64,000 nt of DNA from Sinohyriopsis cumingii (GCA_028554795.2 JAPYKE020000273.1:62001-126000); one strand, 5' to 3'. Numbered from the stretch's first letter, positions 9,141 through 17,840 are shown. Notes: generated from the sequence alone by a model not told the origin. Numbers and translations: made by a program.

Positions 9141-9623
9141 ATGGAAGACTGTTATTCCTATTTACATAGTGGAGAATCTTTGGACATGGAATGTGAGGAG
9201 ACCATAAAAGGAGAACCCCACGACAAAGACGAAGAAGTCATAATGATGAAGTCCCGATTGCCAGAACAAGAACAGCATTTAGTCTCCTGTTTTGCTATAT
9301 ACCTGTCAGAAAACGTTAAGGAATTGATCAAGAAAGATTGCTATGGATGTTAAAACGATCATCCCAGTCAAATTCAACACGATAAATGCTTGATGCTGAG
9401 TCAAGAAGAAAAATTAGACGAGTATCTGGAAAAAGCTTGGAGTCTCATCTCGGAAGAAGACGTGTTTCATCGGTGGTATAAAGGCTTGCGTAAATATTCT
9501 TGTGCTCCATTAACGCCTCTGGAGATCAGTCGCATCGAAACTCTCTTGGACCAGGGTACGAAGTCGGAGCTAATACCCGTTTACTTGTCAGACTTTTCCA
9601 AGAGAAAGTCAGGATCGAATTGA
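9141..9623 (+). pseudogene. CYGC/DHPSQ-motif Polinton protein
   Basis: It starts six bases after the capsid gene. It is an acidic N-terminal region, then a helical EQEQHLVSCFAIYLSE segment and the motif DCYGC...NDHPSQ..H..CL, which recurs in a late gene of many Polintons and adintoviruses and looks like a small metal site (two Cys, His, Cys). The second half has EEDVFHRWYKGL and ends in SDFSKRKSGSN. A TAA at 9351-9353 falls between CYGC and NDHPSQ, where copy 2 has CAA, so one base change explains it. Function unknown. Position between capsid and protease suggests a virion-related role. Confidence 0.65.
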
Positions 9624-9660
9624 TCACTTATTATCACCTGTGAAGAAAAAACCCACAAAA

Positions 9661-10227
9661 ATGGATACCTGGGAACTTGATTACCTTTTGAACCACAGTT
9701 CGTACACTGCTTGGAATCCTCTCGTATGTGCAAAAAATAAACTACCTCATCGCAAACCTCAAGACCATCAAGCTTATGTGATCAACACGGCCGACAGTCA
9801 TCTCCCAGGAACCCACTGGGTAGCTGTCTACTTTCCTCAAGATGGATGTGTGGAGTATTTTGATTCGTATGGATTGCCCCCTTTGGAAGACGATATCATT
9901 GACTTTATGAGAAGAAATGCTCAGACAACACGTTTCAATGATGTGAAATTACAAGGCACAGATTCATTGGTGTGTGGACAATATTGTGTGTATTTTCTAC
10001 ATCAACGCAGTCTTGGATATTATTTAGAACATTTAGTGACTTATTTTGATCGTCATTCTTCTAGAAACGATGAGAAAGTAGATCGATGGTTTTGTGACCA
10101 TTATGGTTATCTTTTGTCTTTAGCTAGGAAACGTAGTGTACATCAATGTCCCAATGACTTCCAACAGTGGAAATCACAATTTCATTCACAACGTTGTCAA
10201 CCTTGTCCAAAACAGCTAGTTAGTTGA
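9661..10227 (+). CDS. adenain-like cysteine protease (maturation protease)
   Basis: 188 codons, intact. This is a C5/ULP-type protease that in adenoviruses and Polintons cleaves capsid and core proteins. The catalytic set is visible: His in GTHWVAVY, Asp in EYFDSYG, then a glutamine for the oxyanion hole and the nucleophile Cys in CGQYC. The ATG at 9661 is used because the longer reading starts only with GTG, unlikely in a eukaryote. Copy 2 has lost the Asp-containing FDSYG and changed CGQYC to CEQYC, so this is the only usable protease of the two. A Cys-rich tail (CPNDF...CQPCPKQ) ends it. Confidence 0.88.
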   Translation: MDTWELDYLLNHSSYTAWNPLVCAKNKLPHRKPQDHQAYVINTADSHLPGTHWVAVYFPQDGCVEYFDSYGLPPLEDDIIDFMRRNAQTTRFNDVKLQGTDSLVCGQYCVYFLHQRSLGYYLEHLVTYFDRHSSRNDEKVDRWFCDHYGYLLSLARKRSVHQCPNDFQQWKSQFHSQRCQPCPKQLVS

Positions 10228-10435
10228 AAAAAATGTTTGTTTGTTGATTGAATGGTTAATTTAAAAAAAAATGTTAATTGTTAGTTGTGAGTTATTTGAA
10301 TAAAAAAATGTTGTGTTTTGAAGAAAAAAATGCGTTTGTCGTTTGTTTTTTGCCATGGGTATCATGAACCATGCTCTTTGACTTCTCTCTATCCCTCACA
10401 TCACACTATTTTAGCGTTCCGACTCGAAACCGTGT
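10228..10435 (+). other. A/T-rich 3' region after the protease
   Basis: Four short T-rich repeats (TTTGTTG, TTAATTG) and three A-runs followed by ATG occur here. AATAAA at 10299-10304 can serve as the polyadenylation signal of the protease gene. No stem-loop of the kind found after the next three genes is present, so the late genes and the cassette probably end their mRNAs differently. Confidence 0.4.
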
Positions 10436-10475
10436 AGGGATGTTTTCCTTCGCGTCCGCGCTTTTACCATAAAAG
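10436..10475 (+). promoter_or_regulatory. cassette promoter box 1 with TATA-like CATAAAAG
   Basis: GGGATGTTTTCCTTC is followed by GCGTCCGCGCTT and then CATAAAAG at 10468-10475, 42 bases before the ATG. The same box precedes the next two genes with only a few changes, and copy 2 has it at the equivalent first gene. Confidence 0.6.
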
Positions 10476-10516
10476 TGGGGTCTGACCATTCATTGTTGAG
10501 TCATCCTCCTACGAAG

Positions 10517-10744
10517 ATGTGCTCAAGATTAGCCAAGCTGAACGAAGCCTACGTGAATTTTCATCTGGTCATGACAAGTCTGATACCGAGACCTGAAGAG
10601 ATAGATAATGTCAGAATGTTAAAAGTCACTGAAGACCTGATGGAAGAGCTCTTCAGAGAGGAAATCAAGAAGGAGAAAGAAGAATGGACGGAGAAGTACA
10701 GACTACAGAATCAGCAAAGAGAGCAGCAGCAACAAGAGCAGTAG
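10517..10744 (+). CDS. cassette gene 1: short charged coiled-coil protein
   Basis: It starts with MCSRLAKLNEAYVN at the first ATG after the promoter box. About 75 codons follow, mostly Glu/Lys with heptad-like spacing, and it ends in a run of glutamines. The reading may continue to 10883 in another frame, where a plausible tail with PILWESLPPYEV is found. Copy 2 has the same split, with the tail still recognisable, so the Gln-repeat is the likely site of slippage. No family recognised. It is followed by a histone-type stem-loop. A distant likeness of its start to cassette gene 2 (SRL.KL.E) suggests common descent. Confidence 0.5.
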   Translation: MCSRLAKLNEAYVNFHLVMTSLIPRPEEIDNVRMLKVTEDLMEELFREEIKKEKEEWTEKYRLQNQQREQQQQEQ

Positions 10745-10905
10745 AAACCAGACAGAGGTTTTGTCAACTGCAGTGTCGACAGCAAAGTGTTCTCCTTCTC
10801 TTTCCGAAGAAGCAGACCCTATCCTGTGGGAAAGCCTGCCGCCATACGAGGTCGCAGTCTTAGATCATAAAAGATTGCCATAGCTCCTTGTTCACACAAA
10901 TAAAC

Positions 10906-10942
10906 AGCCCTTTCAGGGCTACCCGATACTCTAGAAAGGAAA
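10906..10942 (+). terminator. histone-type 3' stem-loop and downstream element, gene 1
   Basis: AGCCCT-TTC-AGGGCT pairs perfectly over six bases (10906-10920) and is followed by ACCC. After 12 bases comes the purine-rich AGAAAGGAAA (10933-10942). This is the layout of replication-dependent histone mRNA 3' ends: a stem-loop bound by SLBP, then the element paired by U7 snRNA. The loop is one base shorter than the usual four. Confidence 0.65.
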
Positions 10943-11166
10943 TACTCATTAAATTGCCAATGGTATGTTAGAAAAAATAGAAGTGCGTCTATAAGCACAT
11001 TATTTGTTAATCTTGGTTAGAAAGTGTGACTCTAAGTCCTTCGTTTCCGTCGCTTGTCAAAAGAAATGTTCAATGAGTGATTGTCAGTAAAACAAGTAAG
11101 TGAGTGTTTCTTTTAGGTCCGCGCGTTTTTAGTGATAATATGGATAATGTAAGAATTGGGTGTTAA
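10943..11166 (+). other. spacer between cassette genes 1 and 2
   Basis: The part next to the stem-loop (TTGCCAATGGTATG) is also present after the other cassette genes, so it belongs to the repeated module. The rest is A/T-rich with no reading frame, apart from a TAGGTCCGCGCGTT near 11114 that looks like a decayed promoter box. Confidence 0.4.
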
Positions 11167-11206
11167 GGGATGTTTTCCTTCACGTCCGTGCTTAAAGTAT
11201 TTATAG
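11167..11206 (+). promoter_or_regulatory. cassette promoter box 2 with TATA-like TATTTATA
   Basis: GGGATGTTTTCCTTC, ACGTCCGTGCTT, then TATTTATAGG. The 5' leader that follows (ACGCTCGGCAGTCTGGCTA) is shared with the equivalent gene of copy 2. Confidence 0.6.
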
Positions 11207-11257
11207 GAAAACGCTCGGCAGTCTGGCTACCCATCGTTGACCTGTCAACATTAAAGA

Positions 11258-11824
11258 ATGAACAGTAGAATAGAAAAACGTATTGAACTTCAGATGTGCC
11301 TGGAATATGCCAGGCGCTTGTTGGACGAGCTGGCCATGGAGGCTATAGCAGAGCAAGCTAGGATAGAGGAGGAAGAGGAATAAAAGAAGAGGAAAGAAGA
11401 GGAGGAAAAGAAGGAGGACATAGCAGAGGAAGCAAAAATAGAAGAGGAGAGAAAAAAGAAAGACGAGGAAAAGAAAAAAGCTATATTATCTCATCTCATG
11501 ATGAGAGCTCTGTGTGAGGTTAAGCCAGAGGCAAGGACGCCTCCGCAGAGGCAAGCACTGGGCACTATACCAACACAACAGTCTCTACCAGTACCACCGC
11601 CAGTAGCATTACAGGTGCGTGCAGAGAATATAAGGAGACCCCAACATCCTAGAGTATGGAATAGAAGAAGAGAGAGGGAAGTTTTGACAATCTCATAGAC
11701 AGAACATTGGGAGAGTGAAGCCAATCAACCTCCCTCTGCGCTCCCGACAATAAGAGTGAATTGGGAGAACGATTGGAGCCGTCGATGTGTCTGCGGTGCC
11801 AGGCCGGGGAGATGTAGGCATTAG
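11258..11824 (+). pseudogene. cassette gene 2: coiled-coil protein with Cys-rich end
   Basis: It starts MNSRIEKRIELQ and contains ARRLLDELAMEA, identical in copy 2. A long Glu/Lys/Arg coiled coil follows, then a Pro-rich section and a conserved end DWSRRCVCGARPGRCRH with three cysteines. In-frame stops at 11381-11383 (TAA) and 11696-11698 (TAG) interrupt it. Copy 2 keeps the same end in the corresponding place, so the two parts are one gene of about 188 codons. The Cys/Arg-rich end could bind zinc or nucleic acid; that is inference. The family is not recognised. Confidence 0.6.
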
Positions 11825-11851
11825 CCAGGTGCATCTGAAGTTAGAAAAAAC

Positions 11852-11892
11852 AGCCCTTCTCAGTGCTAGCCAATACTCTAGGAAAGAGAAAC
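11852..11892 (+). terminator. histone-type 3' stem-loop and downstream element, gene 2
   Basis: AGCCCT-TCTC-AGTGCT (11852-11867) has five of six pairs and a four-base pyrimidine loop. GGAAAGAGAAAC begins 13 bases after it. Copy 2 has a compensated version with G-U pairs at the same point. Confidence 0.55.
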
Positions 11893-11959
11893 TTTTCAAA
11901 TTGCCAATTGGTGTAAATATGGAGTAGTGTGAATATAAACACTTACTCCTTTACTAATG

Positions 11960-12020
11960 ATATTGTGTGTGTGTGTTTGTGTGTGTGTGTTTGTGTGTGT
12001 GTGTGTATGGGTGTGTTTGT
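11960..12020 (+). repeat. GT microsatellite
   Basis: About 28 GT units with T-T interruptions. Copy 2 has the complementary CA tract at the same place in its cassette (55982-56017). Confidence 0.85.
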
Positions 12021-12039
12021 AAGCGCTCACGTACGTTTG

Positions 12040-12290
12040 TGTGGATAGTATATTATTACGGTTTGTAAGCACTCGCGTACGTTTGTGTAGATAGTAGAGT
12101 GTGTGCTTAGTTTAAACTTACTTTCTGTGTGGATAGTAGATTTTGGGTTTAATTTGGCTTCTCCGTTTGTGTGGATAGTAAGTTTGGGGTTTGTTTATGC
12201 TTCTCCGCGAGTGTGGAGAGCATAGTTTGGGTTTGATTTTTGCTTCTTCGCGTGTGTGTGGATAGTAGATATCGGATTTGACTAGTAGAT
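12040..12290 (+). repeat. element-internal minisatellite, unit about 42 bases
   Basis: About six imperfect units, each with GTGTGGATAGTA, a GGGTTT stretch and GCTTCTCCG. It lies between cassette genes 2 and 3. Copy 2 has the same repeat, complementary, at 55680-55960, so it was part of the element before the copies separated. Confidence 0.8.
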
Positions 12291-12310
12291 AATATGAGAA
12301 GAGAAAAATA

Positions 12311-12348
12311 GGGACGTTTTCCTTCACGTCCGTGCTTTACATAAAAAC
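12311..12348 (+). promoter_or_regulatory. cassette promoter box 3 with CATAAAAAC
   Basis: GGGACGTTTTCCTTC, ACGTCCGTGCTTT, then CATAAAAAC, 48 bases before the ATG. It is the third copy of the box in the cassette. Confidence 0.6.
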
Positions 12349-12395
12349 TCAAAGCGTTCGTTATTCTCGCCATTCTACGAAATAAGCGAGAGACG

Positions 12396-12980
12396 ATGGC
12401 AGGAGTGACTGATTTATTTAATAACTTGAGAGATAGCTATTTCTGGATAATGAATGGAACTTACGTGATGGAAAAGTTAGAAAAGGAATTAAAGCATGAT
12501 GGCAGTCGAGATTATATGACCAGTTTGAAAATAGCTACAGACCTGGTGCAATGAATGACTGAGGAAGAAGTGGAAAGAATAAGAGGATTGATTGACCCAC
12601 CTTATTTGAGAGTGGGAAGTTTAAAGAAAGCCCTGCATCATGTCATCCAAGTCAGGTGCTTCCATGAAGACAGCTTTTATTGGACCAACTGGTGGTACGT
12701 AAAGTGGGGTCTCAACCAGCTGATAAAAGCAGAAGAACTCGTCAGAAAGTAAATGAAGGTAGAAGTGAAGAAGATAAAAGAAAAATGGAGTAAAGAAAGA
12801 AAGGAAGAAGATAATATGAAGAAGAAAGAGGAGTTTGAAAGACTGAATAATAATTGGATGAAGATACAAGAGAAGTTTAGAACATTGGGTCATCCAGACT
12901 GGATTCAAGAGTTGGAAAAGGAGAAGAAGAAAGGAATAATTGGGAAAGTGATGAAATGGATGAAGAAGTGGAGGAAATAG
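12396..12980 (+). pseudogene. cassette gene 3: Trp/Lys-rich helical protein
   Basis: One frame runs from MAGVTDLFNNLRD to KWMKKWRK, 194 codons, with a TGA at 12552-12554 and a TAA at 12750-12752. Each of the two stops is directly followed by ATG in the same frame (TGA-ATG and TAA-ATG). The middle is Trp-rich (FYWTNWWYVKWG) and the end is Lys-rich (KEKKKGIIGKVMKWMKKWRK). It may be one broken gene or three short frames read by reinitiation. The last part is kept in copy 2 with IIGK...WWNNWRK. No known family. Confidence 0.5.
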
Positions 12981-12994
12981 AAGAAGAACCCAAA

Positions 12995-13034
12995 GGCCCT
13001 TTTCAGGGCCCCTTATTGCCATCGAAAAGAAATG
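12995..13034 (+). terminator. histone-type 3' stem-loop and downstream element, gene 3
   Basis: GGCCCTTTTCAGGGCC (12995-13010) agrees fully with the metazoan histone stem-loop consensus, with six pairs and the loop TTTC. The purine-rich GAAAAGAAATG begins 13 bases later (13024-13034). It is the best match of the six. Confidence 0.75.
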
Positions 13035-13049
13035 ACTTTCTTGCCTAAC

Positions 13050-13416
13050 CCCAAAATTTTTTAAAATGTCGTATCAGTGTTTGTCTCTTGTCTGTGTTCT
13101 CTCTGTACACCCTGCGCTTTGTTCAGTCCTGTGACGTCACCTTCCCAAGTTGCTACATTGTTATCAACCTCCCCTACTGTGACGTCAGACGCTATCTTTC
13201 CCTTGTCCCTTTACAGGTTCAATACTTTTTGGTCCCTGTATAGTCCCACCCATGATAAATTTCCCATTTTAAATTTCCCATTGTCCCTATATCGTCCCAG
13301 GGTGTGTGTCTGTAATGTATTTTCCCACTGTCCCTATAAATCTTGTCCCTATATCGTGCCGGGGGGTGCGTCTGTAATGTATTTTCCCATAGTCCCCCTA
13401 TCGTCCCACTTCACTA
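13050..13416 (+). repeat. subterminal repeat region and 3' end of Polinton copy 1
   Basis: Short tracts of TCCC, TTTCCCATT and GTCCCTATA repeat through 13200-13410. Read inward from its end it matches the same region of copy 2 (GGGAAATTTA-CATGG-TGGGACTATA), so this is the terminal repeat of the element. Two perfect TGACGTCA sites lie at 13132-13139 and 13180-13187. A frame open across it has no coding character. Confidence 0.7.
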
Positions 13417-13601
13417 TTCGCGTGTTCTCTCTGTTTGGGAGAGTTGTGACCTAGCCATTAAAGTAGTTAGATCAAACCTTTGTTTTGTATTAATCAGAAA
13501 GACATAACATTAAGGTGCGCCAATTTACGTACTGGCGACGATTTTTGCGCGTCAAATCGGAAAAGTTTGCATATTTGACGCATGATGCATGAGTAGATAA
13601 A
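13417..13601. other. host flank of copy 1
   Basis: No gene or repeat is recognised. A target duplication cannot be tested because the other end of the element is outside the window. Confidence 0.3.
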
Positions 13602-13637
<36 letters not shown>

Positions 13638-13649
13638 GTGTGTGTGTGT
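13602..13649. repeat. compound CA/TA/TG microsatellite
   Basis: CA, then TA, then TG units, forming a perfect inverted repeat. Confidence 0.9.
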
Positions 13650-13924
13650 TTCAGGGTTCGACAGCAGACTATACTGTATCTTGTATTGAGTGGTCGCAAA
13701 TCTCATATCTGTAGATTTATTTAGCACTGATTGAATTCAAATGTTGACAAATGTAAATGATAAATGATATGAGTTATTGATTCATTTATTTATTATTTAG
13801 TACTTTAAGTCGGAAATTAATAGTTGCATATCATAGTCTTACCGTGGAAAGCAGTTTAATAATTTGCGTAGATGTCTTAGTGGAGCAAGTGATAGTGAAT
13901 TAAGTATAGTATCTTTACCGCCGT

Positions 13925-14076
<152 letters not shown>

Positions 14077-14081
14077 TTTAG

Positions 14082-14537
14082 CCCAATATTACGAAGTAAG
14101 AGCCTCAAACAGTACCAATACTCTTATCAACGACTTTGACTCGGGTACGCTTCTCAACACCAGTGACATAATACCCAAGACCTCTGGCGAGACTGAAAAG
14201 TTGGCATTTGAAGGAAGCAAACCTGGATCCAGTAAGGACGAAGCGATTTGGTATGTTGCCATCCGCGCTGTGGATGAAAATAACAACAAAGGAAGCGTGT
14301 CTAACATCGTAACTCTCGGAAGAGCTGCTTCCTTCAGCATCACAGAGAACTTTACAGTGGTTGTAGTAGTAAACCCTGACCCCAACAGGCAACTGGAACA
14401 TGAGGTGAACACGTTGAGGACAACAATAATCATTGTCGTTGTCGTGGTAGTTACTGCGTTACTCGGTCTCGTGATTGTTGGATTGTTCCTGTACAAAAAG
14501 ATAAATAGACCTGGACGAGTGGACATGATTAACAACG
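14082..14537 (+). CDS. CLCA-like (calcium-activated chloride channel regulator) exon
   Basis: The exon encodes the end of a CLCA protein: a fibronectin-like strand (YYEVRASNS...DFDSG), [14 protein letters not shown], the SNIVTL segment, and a transmembrane helix rich in Val, Ile and Leu followed by KK and a short tail. The acceptor TTTTAG is at 14076-14081 and the donor G|GTAAAA at 14538. Phases are consistent: it begins with two bases of a codon and ends with one. CLCA proteins are secreted or membrane-bound metalloprotease-like regulators. Upstream exons are not in the window, so they lie beyond the Polinton or are lost. Confidence 0.7.
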
Positions 14538-15300
14538 GTAAAAGTATAGTACTTACCATCTTCCTTGATATTAATTTTTATTTTTATTGAACGTCCATTA
14601 AAGTTGTTATTCCAGCATTTGTACAGTGCAACGTTATCAAAAGGTTTAGCGCACATGAAAACAAAATGCATCTTCAATGAACAAAACAAACAATGATCAG
14701 TGTATTGTACGTGTCTAATGTGTTAAATGAATTACCAAGTTAGGGCGCTCTTGAAGATAATTGGCTTTCTGGATAAACTGTGCATCAATTGACACCTCAT
14801 TTGTTAGTGGCCAACTCATATCTGTAGGAAAATGTAATGAATTTAAATGTGTGGCTATTACTGGACCGACATTGGGACTTTTGACGGTCAGTAGGAGTCA
14901 TCGAGCGATTCTCGAGTGCAAGGTAGGTAACTCTACCTGCTATATGCACGTACATATTTAATGTGGGCGATGTGAAACTCCTTCTTTAACGGTCGCACGA
15001 ATTTTGTAATTATTTGAAAAACGACATTTTCTTAGGTGGTATTAGATATAATATGTTGAATGGTGTATTGAAAATGGAAAAAATGATAAAACTTAATTAC
15101 GATCATGATCTATATTGGCTACTCGGTATTATGCGTTGTTTTCTTATCAGTAGCTTTAAAACTCAGCAGGCAAACAGTATAACCGTGTTTATAACTGCAT
15201 TATCTTTTCGTCTTATGTGAAAGTCTAATGACTATGGAAAACGCAGTGAACGATACACGGTACTTAAAATAATAACTAAGCCAGCAGACAAACAATGACC

Positions 15301-15303
<3 letters not shown>
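14538..15303. other. CLCA intron, no further exon seen
   Basis: AT-rich sequence without convincing splice-bounded frames. Frames at 14761 and 15014 have no domain and no acceptor. Confidence 0.35.

Positions 15304-15357
<54 letters not shown>
15304..15357. repeat. GA microsatellite
   Basis: About 27 uninterrupted GA units. Confidence 0.95.
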
Positions 15358-15360
<3 letters not shown>

Positions 15361-15639
15361 TGGTGTACACAGGGAAAACGTCAAATTAAGCGCAATAAAG
15401 AGTTTAGAACTACTAAAATATATAATAGCCAGATGAATTCATGTGTTAAAAAATCAGACATTTAAAAAATAAGACGGCGTTAAAAATTAGGCGAGGAAGA
15501 TGGCTTGTGGTTCAAGTTAATAAGCGTTCGAAAACTGGGGGTGGATTGAATGTAAATACAGTGGCAGATGAGCATGTACATTCTATATCCAAATGTATGC
15601 AGTGTGCTAGCTTTTCTTTTCGTCCCATAATATCCTAGT

Positions 15640-16095
15640 TAAGCTCAATTAGACATATACCATAAATAGGTAGTTAGCCTCTAATGCTCTAATTAGACTA
15701 AGTGACACACTACCTTAGTTAAGCAAAATTAGACATGGTACCATAGTTAGGCTAAATGAGACATAATGCCTTGTTATGCTAAATGTAACGTCTAATGTAC
15801 TAGCTAAGCTAAATTAGACAAATACGACCATACGCTACATTAGACATTGAATACCCTAGTTAGGCTAAATTAGACAAATAATACATGGTTAGGCTGTGTT
15901 ATACATATAATACGTTAATTAGGCTTACATTGGCGTATAATACCCTTGTTAGGCTAAATTAGACATATTATACCCTAGTTAGGCTACGTTAGACAGATAA
16001 TAAAATAGTTACACTAAATTAGACATATAATACCATAGTTAGGCTACGTTAGACATGTAATACCGTAGTTAGGCTAAATTAGTAATTGAATACCC
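15640..16095. repeat. minisatellite, unit about 30 bases (TTAGGCTAAATTAGACAT)
   Basis: About fourteen diverged units of TAATACCxTAGTTAGGCTAAATTAGACA in one orientation. The last units are cut by the first SINE. Confidence 0.85.
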
Positions 16096-16097
16096 TC

Positions 16098-16449
16098 GTT
16101 TCTTGTGTGTGTGTTTGTATGTGTGATTTGGATTGTTAACGTAGCTTTAACAATTATATCTTTACGATGTCTGCAGTGTGGCAGTTTGCAGTGATCTCTA
16201 GAACTGGGGCATCATGCTGCAGATACGTAGCATCATGTCCCATCCAGTAACATTATCTTGACACCAGGCCTACCTGTCCTAACATTAACCTCTTAAAGAT
16301 GAGCGCCTAGCGAGGCAGCTGTTTGTGCACTGTTAGTGGAGCTGTTAGTGCCACTTTTATAAGTCTTTGGTATGACTCAGCCGGGGTTCGAACCCGCGAC
16401 CTTCCCCATCCGATACGGACGCTCTAACCACAAGGCCACCGGAGCGGTC
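16098..16449 (-). mobile_element. tRNA-headed SINE, copy 1
   Basis: Read on the minus strand it starts with a tRNA-like head: an A box (GGTGGCCTTGTGGTTAGAG) and a B box (GGGTTCGAACC, rc 16385-16395). It then passes into a conserved body with GCTGCCTCGCTAGGCGC and ends near a GT/CA tract. The body resembles the conserved centre of metazoan SINE families, which I cannot name with certainty. Copies 2 and 3 are nearly collinear. Confidence 0.75.
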
Positions 16450-16894
16450 ACCCTCGTTTGGTTAAATTAAACATATAATATTCTAATTGCGCGGAATATT
16501 CATTTTGTTTATATTACTGCTAAAATTAAAAATGTCTTTCCTTGATGTTAGTGTTTGTTCCTTATAATACTCACTGGTCACCGTGTATTTCAGCATGTTA
16601 ACTTACAATATATTTTCAGAATTCTTGTTTTAAGGCTCTTAATGTCAGTCAAGATTTTGTCTGTATATATCGCAATATTATAGTAACTCGAGAAAAGTAC
16701 CGATCCGTGTTATATTGATAGTAATTTTCCGTTAAAAAATGTAGCGGTTATACATTTCAACATTTAATGAACTACATTGATTTTAAAACATGCACTATAT
16801 TAATTACAGGATCAACAATGAAACCAACCGCACCAACCAGCCATTTTAACTACACTCGGACAGCGTGGGTGACACAAGGTGAATAACGCGCGCG

Positions 16895-17238
16895 CGCGCG
16901 CGCGCGTGTATGTGTGTGTGTGTGTCTGATTTAGATTTTTAACGTAGCTTTAACAATTTTTCAATCATATCGCTACGATGTCCGTTGTGTGGCATTTAAT
17001 AATGATGTCTAGCACTGGGGCATCATGCCACAGACATGTAGCATGATTTCCCATCCAGTCATATTATCCTGACACCAGGCCGACCAGTCCTAACACTAAC
17101 CTCTTAGTGCTGAGCGCCTAGCGAGGCAGCTGTTAGTACCATTTGTTATATGTCATTGGTATGACTTGGCCGGTGTTCGAATCCGCGACCTCCCGCATCC
17201 AAGACGGACGCTCTAACCACTGGGCCACCAGAACGGTC
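16895..17238 (-). mobile_element. tRNA-headed SINE, copy 2
   Basis: Same orientation and layout as the copy before it, with a B box variant (GGATTCGAACA) and an intact A-box region. Its 3' side is a CG/TG repeat at 16888-16924. Confidence 0.72.
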
Positions 17239-17330
17239 GGTGAATAGCGTAACTTTTAAGACCATCTGATGGTCTGTACCAAATCGTGAAAAATACGAAA
17301 TATTACCATAATTGTTTGATGATATGTAAT

Positions 17331-17480
17331 ATCATACATACATACATACATACATACATACATACATACATACCATACGTACCATACCATACCATACCAT
17401 ACCATACCATACGTACATACCATACATACATACATACATACATACATACATACATACATACATACATACATACATACATG
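17331..17480. repeat. CATA microsatellite with CATAC variants
   Basis: Two blocks of CATA flank six ACCAT units. It joins the 3' end of SINE copy 3. Frames across it are repeat artefacts. Confidence 0.95.
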
Positions 17481-17486
17481 TGTGTG

Positions 17487-17797
17487 TGATTTTGATTTTT
17501 TTACGTAGCCTTACCAATTTTTCAGTCATATCGCTACGATGTCTGCATTGTGACAGTTTATAGTGATGTCTAGCACTGGGGCATCATGCAGCAGACATGA
17601 AGCATGATGTCCCGCCCAGTCACATTATCCTGACACCAGGCCGACCAGTCCTAACACTAACCTCTTAATGCTGAGCGCCAAGAGAGGCAGCTATTAGTAC
17701 CATTTTTGTAAGTCTTTGGTATGACTCGGCCGGGGAACGAACTGACGACCTCTCGCATCCGAAATGGACGCTCTAACCACTAGGCCACCGGAGCCGT
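17487..17797 (-). mobile_element. tRNA-headed SINE, copy 3
   Basis: Third copy, same strand. Its B box is decayed (the usual GTTCGAA reads GAACGAA on the plus strand). CATA repeats border it on both sides (17331-17480 and 17801-17840), which suggests that it inserted in a CATA tract or that the tail seeded one. Confidence 0.72.
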
Positions 17798-17840
17798 CTC
17801 ACATACATACATACATACATACATACATACATACATACAT

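Larger units (their letters stand above)
1..13416 (+). mobile_element. Maverick/Polinton (adintovirus-like) element, copy 1, 5' part outside window
   Basis: A contiguous set of hallmark genes on one strand identifies the element: protein-primed family B polymerase, A32/FtsK-type packaging ATPase, retrovirus-like DDE integrase, double-jelly-roll capsid protein and adenovirus-type protease. The order matches the second copy on the opposite strand. The 3' end is placed near 13416, where a G/T-rich subterminal repeat stops and where the copies share the terminal motif AGTGAAG read inward. The other end lies before base 1. Most genes have one to three disabling changes, so this copy is probably not autonomous. 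The protease and the small membrane-protein frame are still open. Confidence 0.9.

Noticed and set aside
13077-13454. 125-codon plus-strand frame at the end of copy 1
   Set aside because: It runs through the subterminal TCCC/TTTCCC tracts, has no domain and is not conserved as protein in copy 2.
16365-16449. tRNA gene
   Set aside because: The A and B boxes belong to the head of a SINE present in three copies with a long conserved body.
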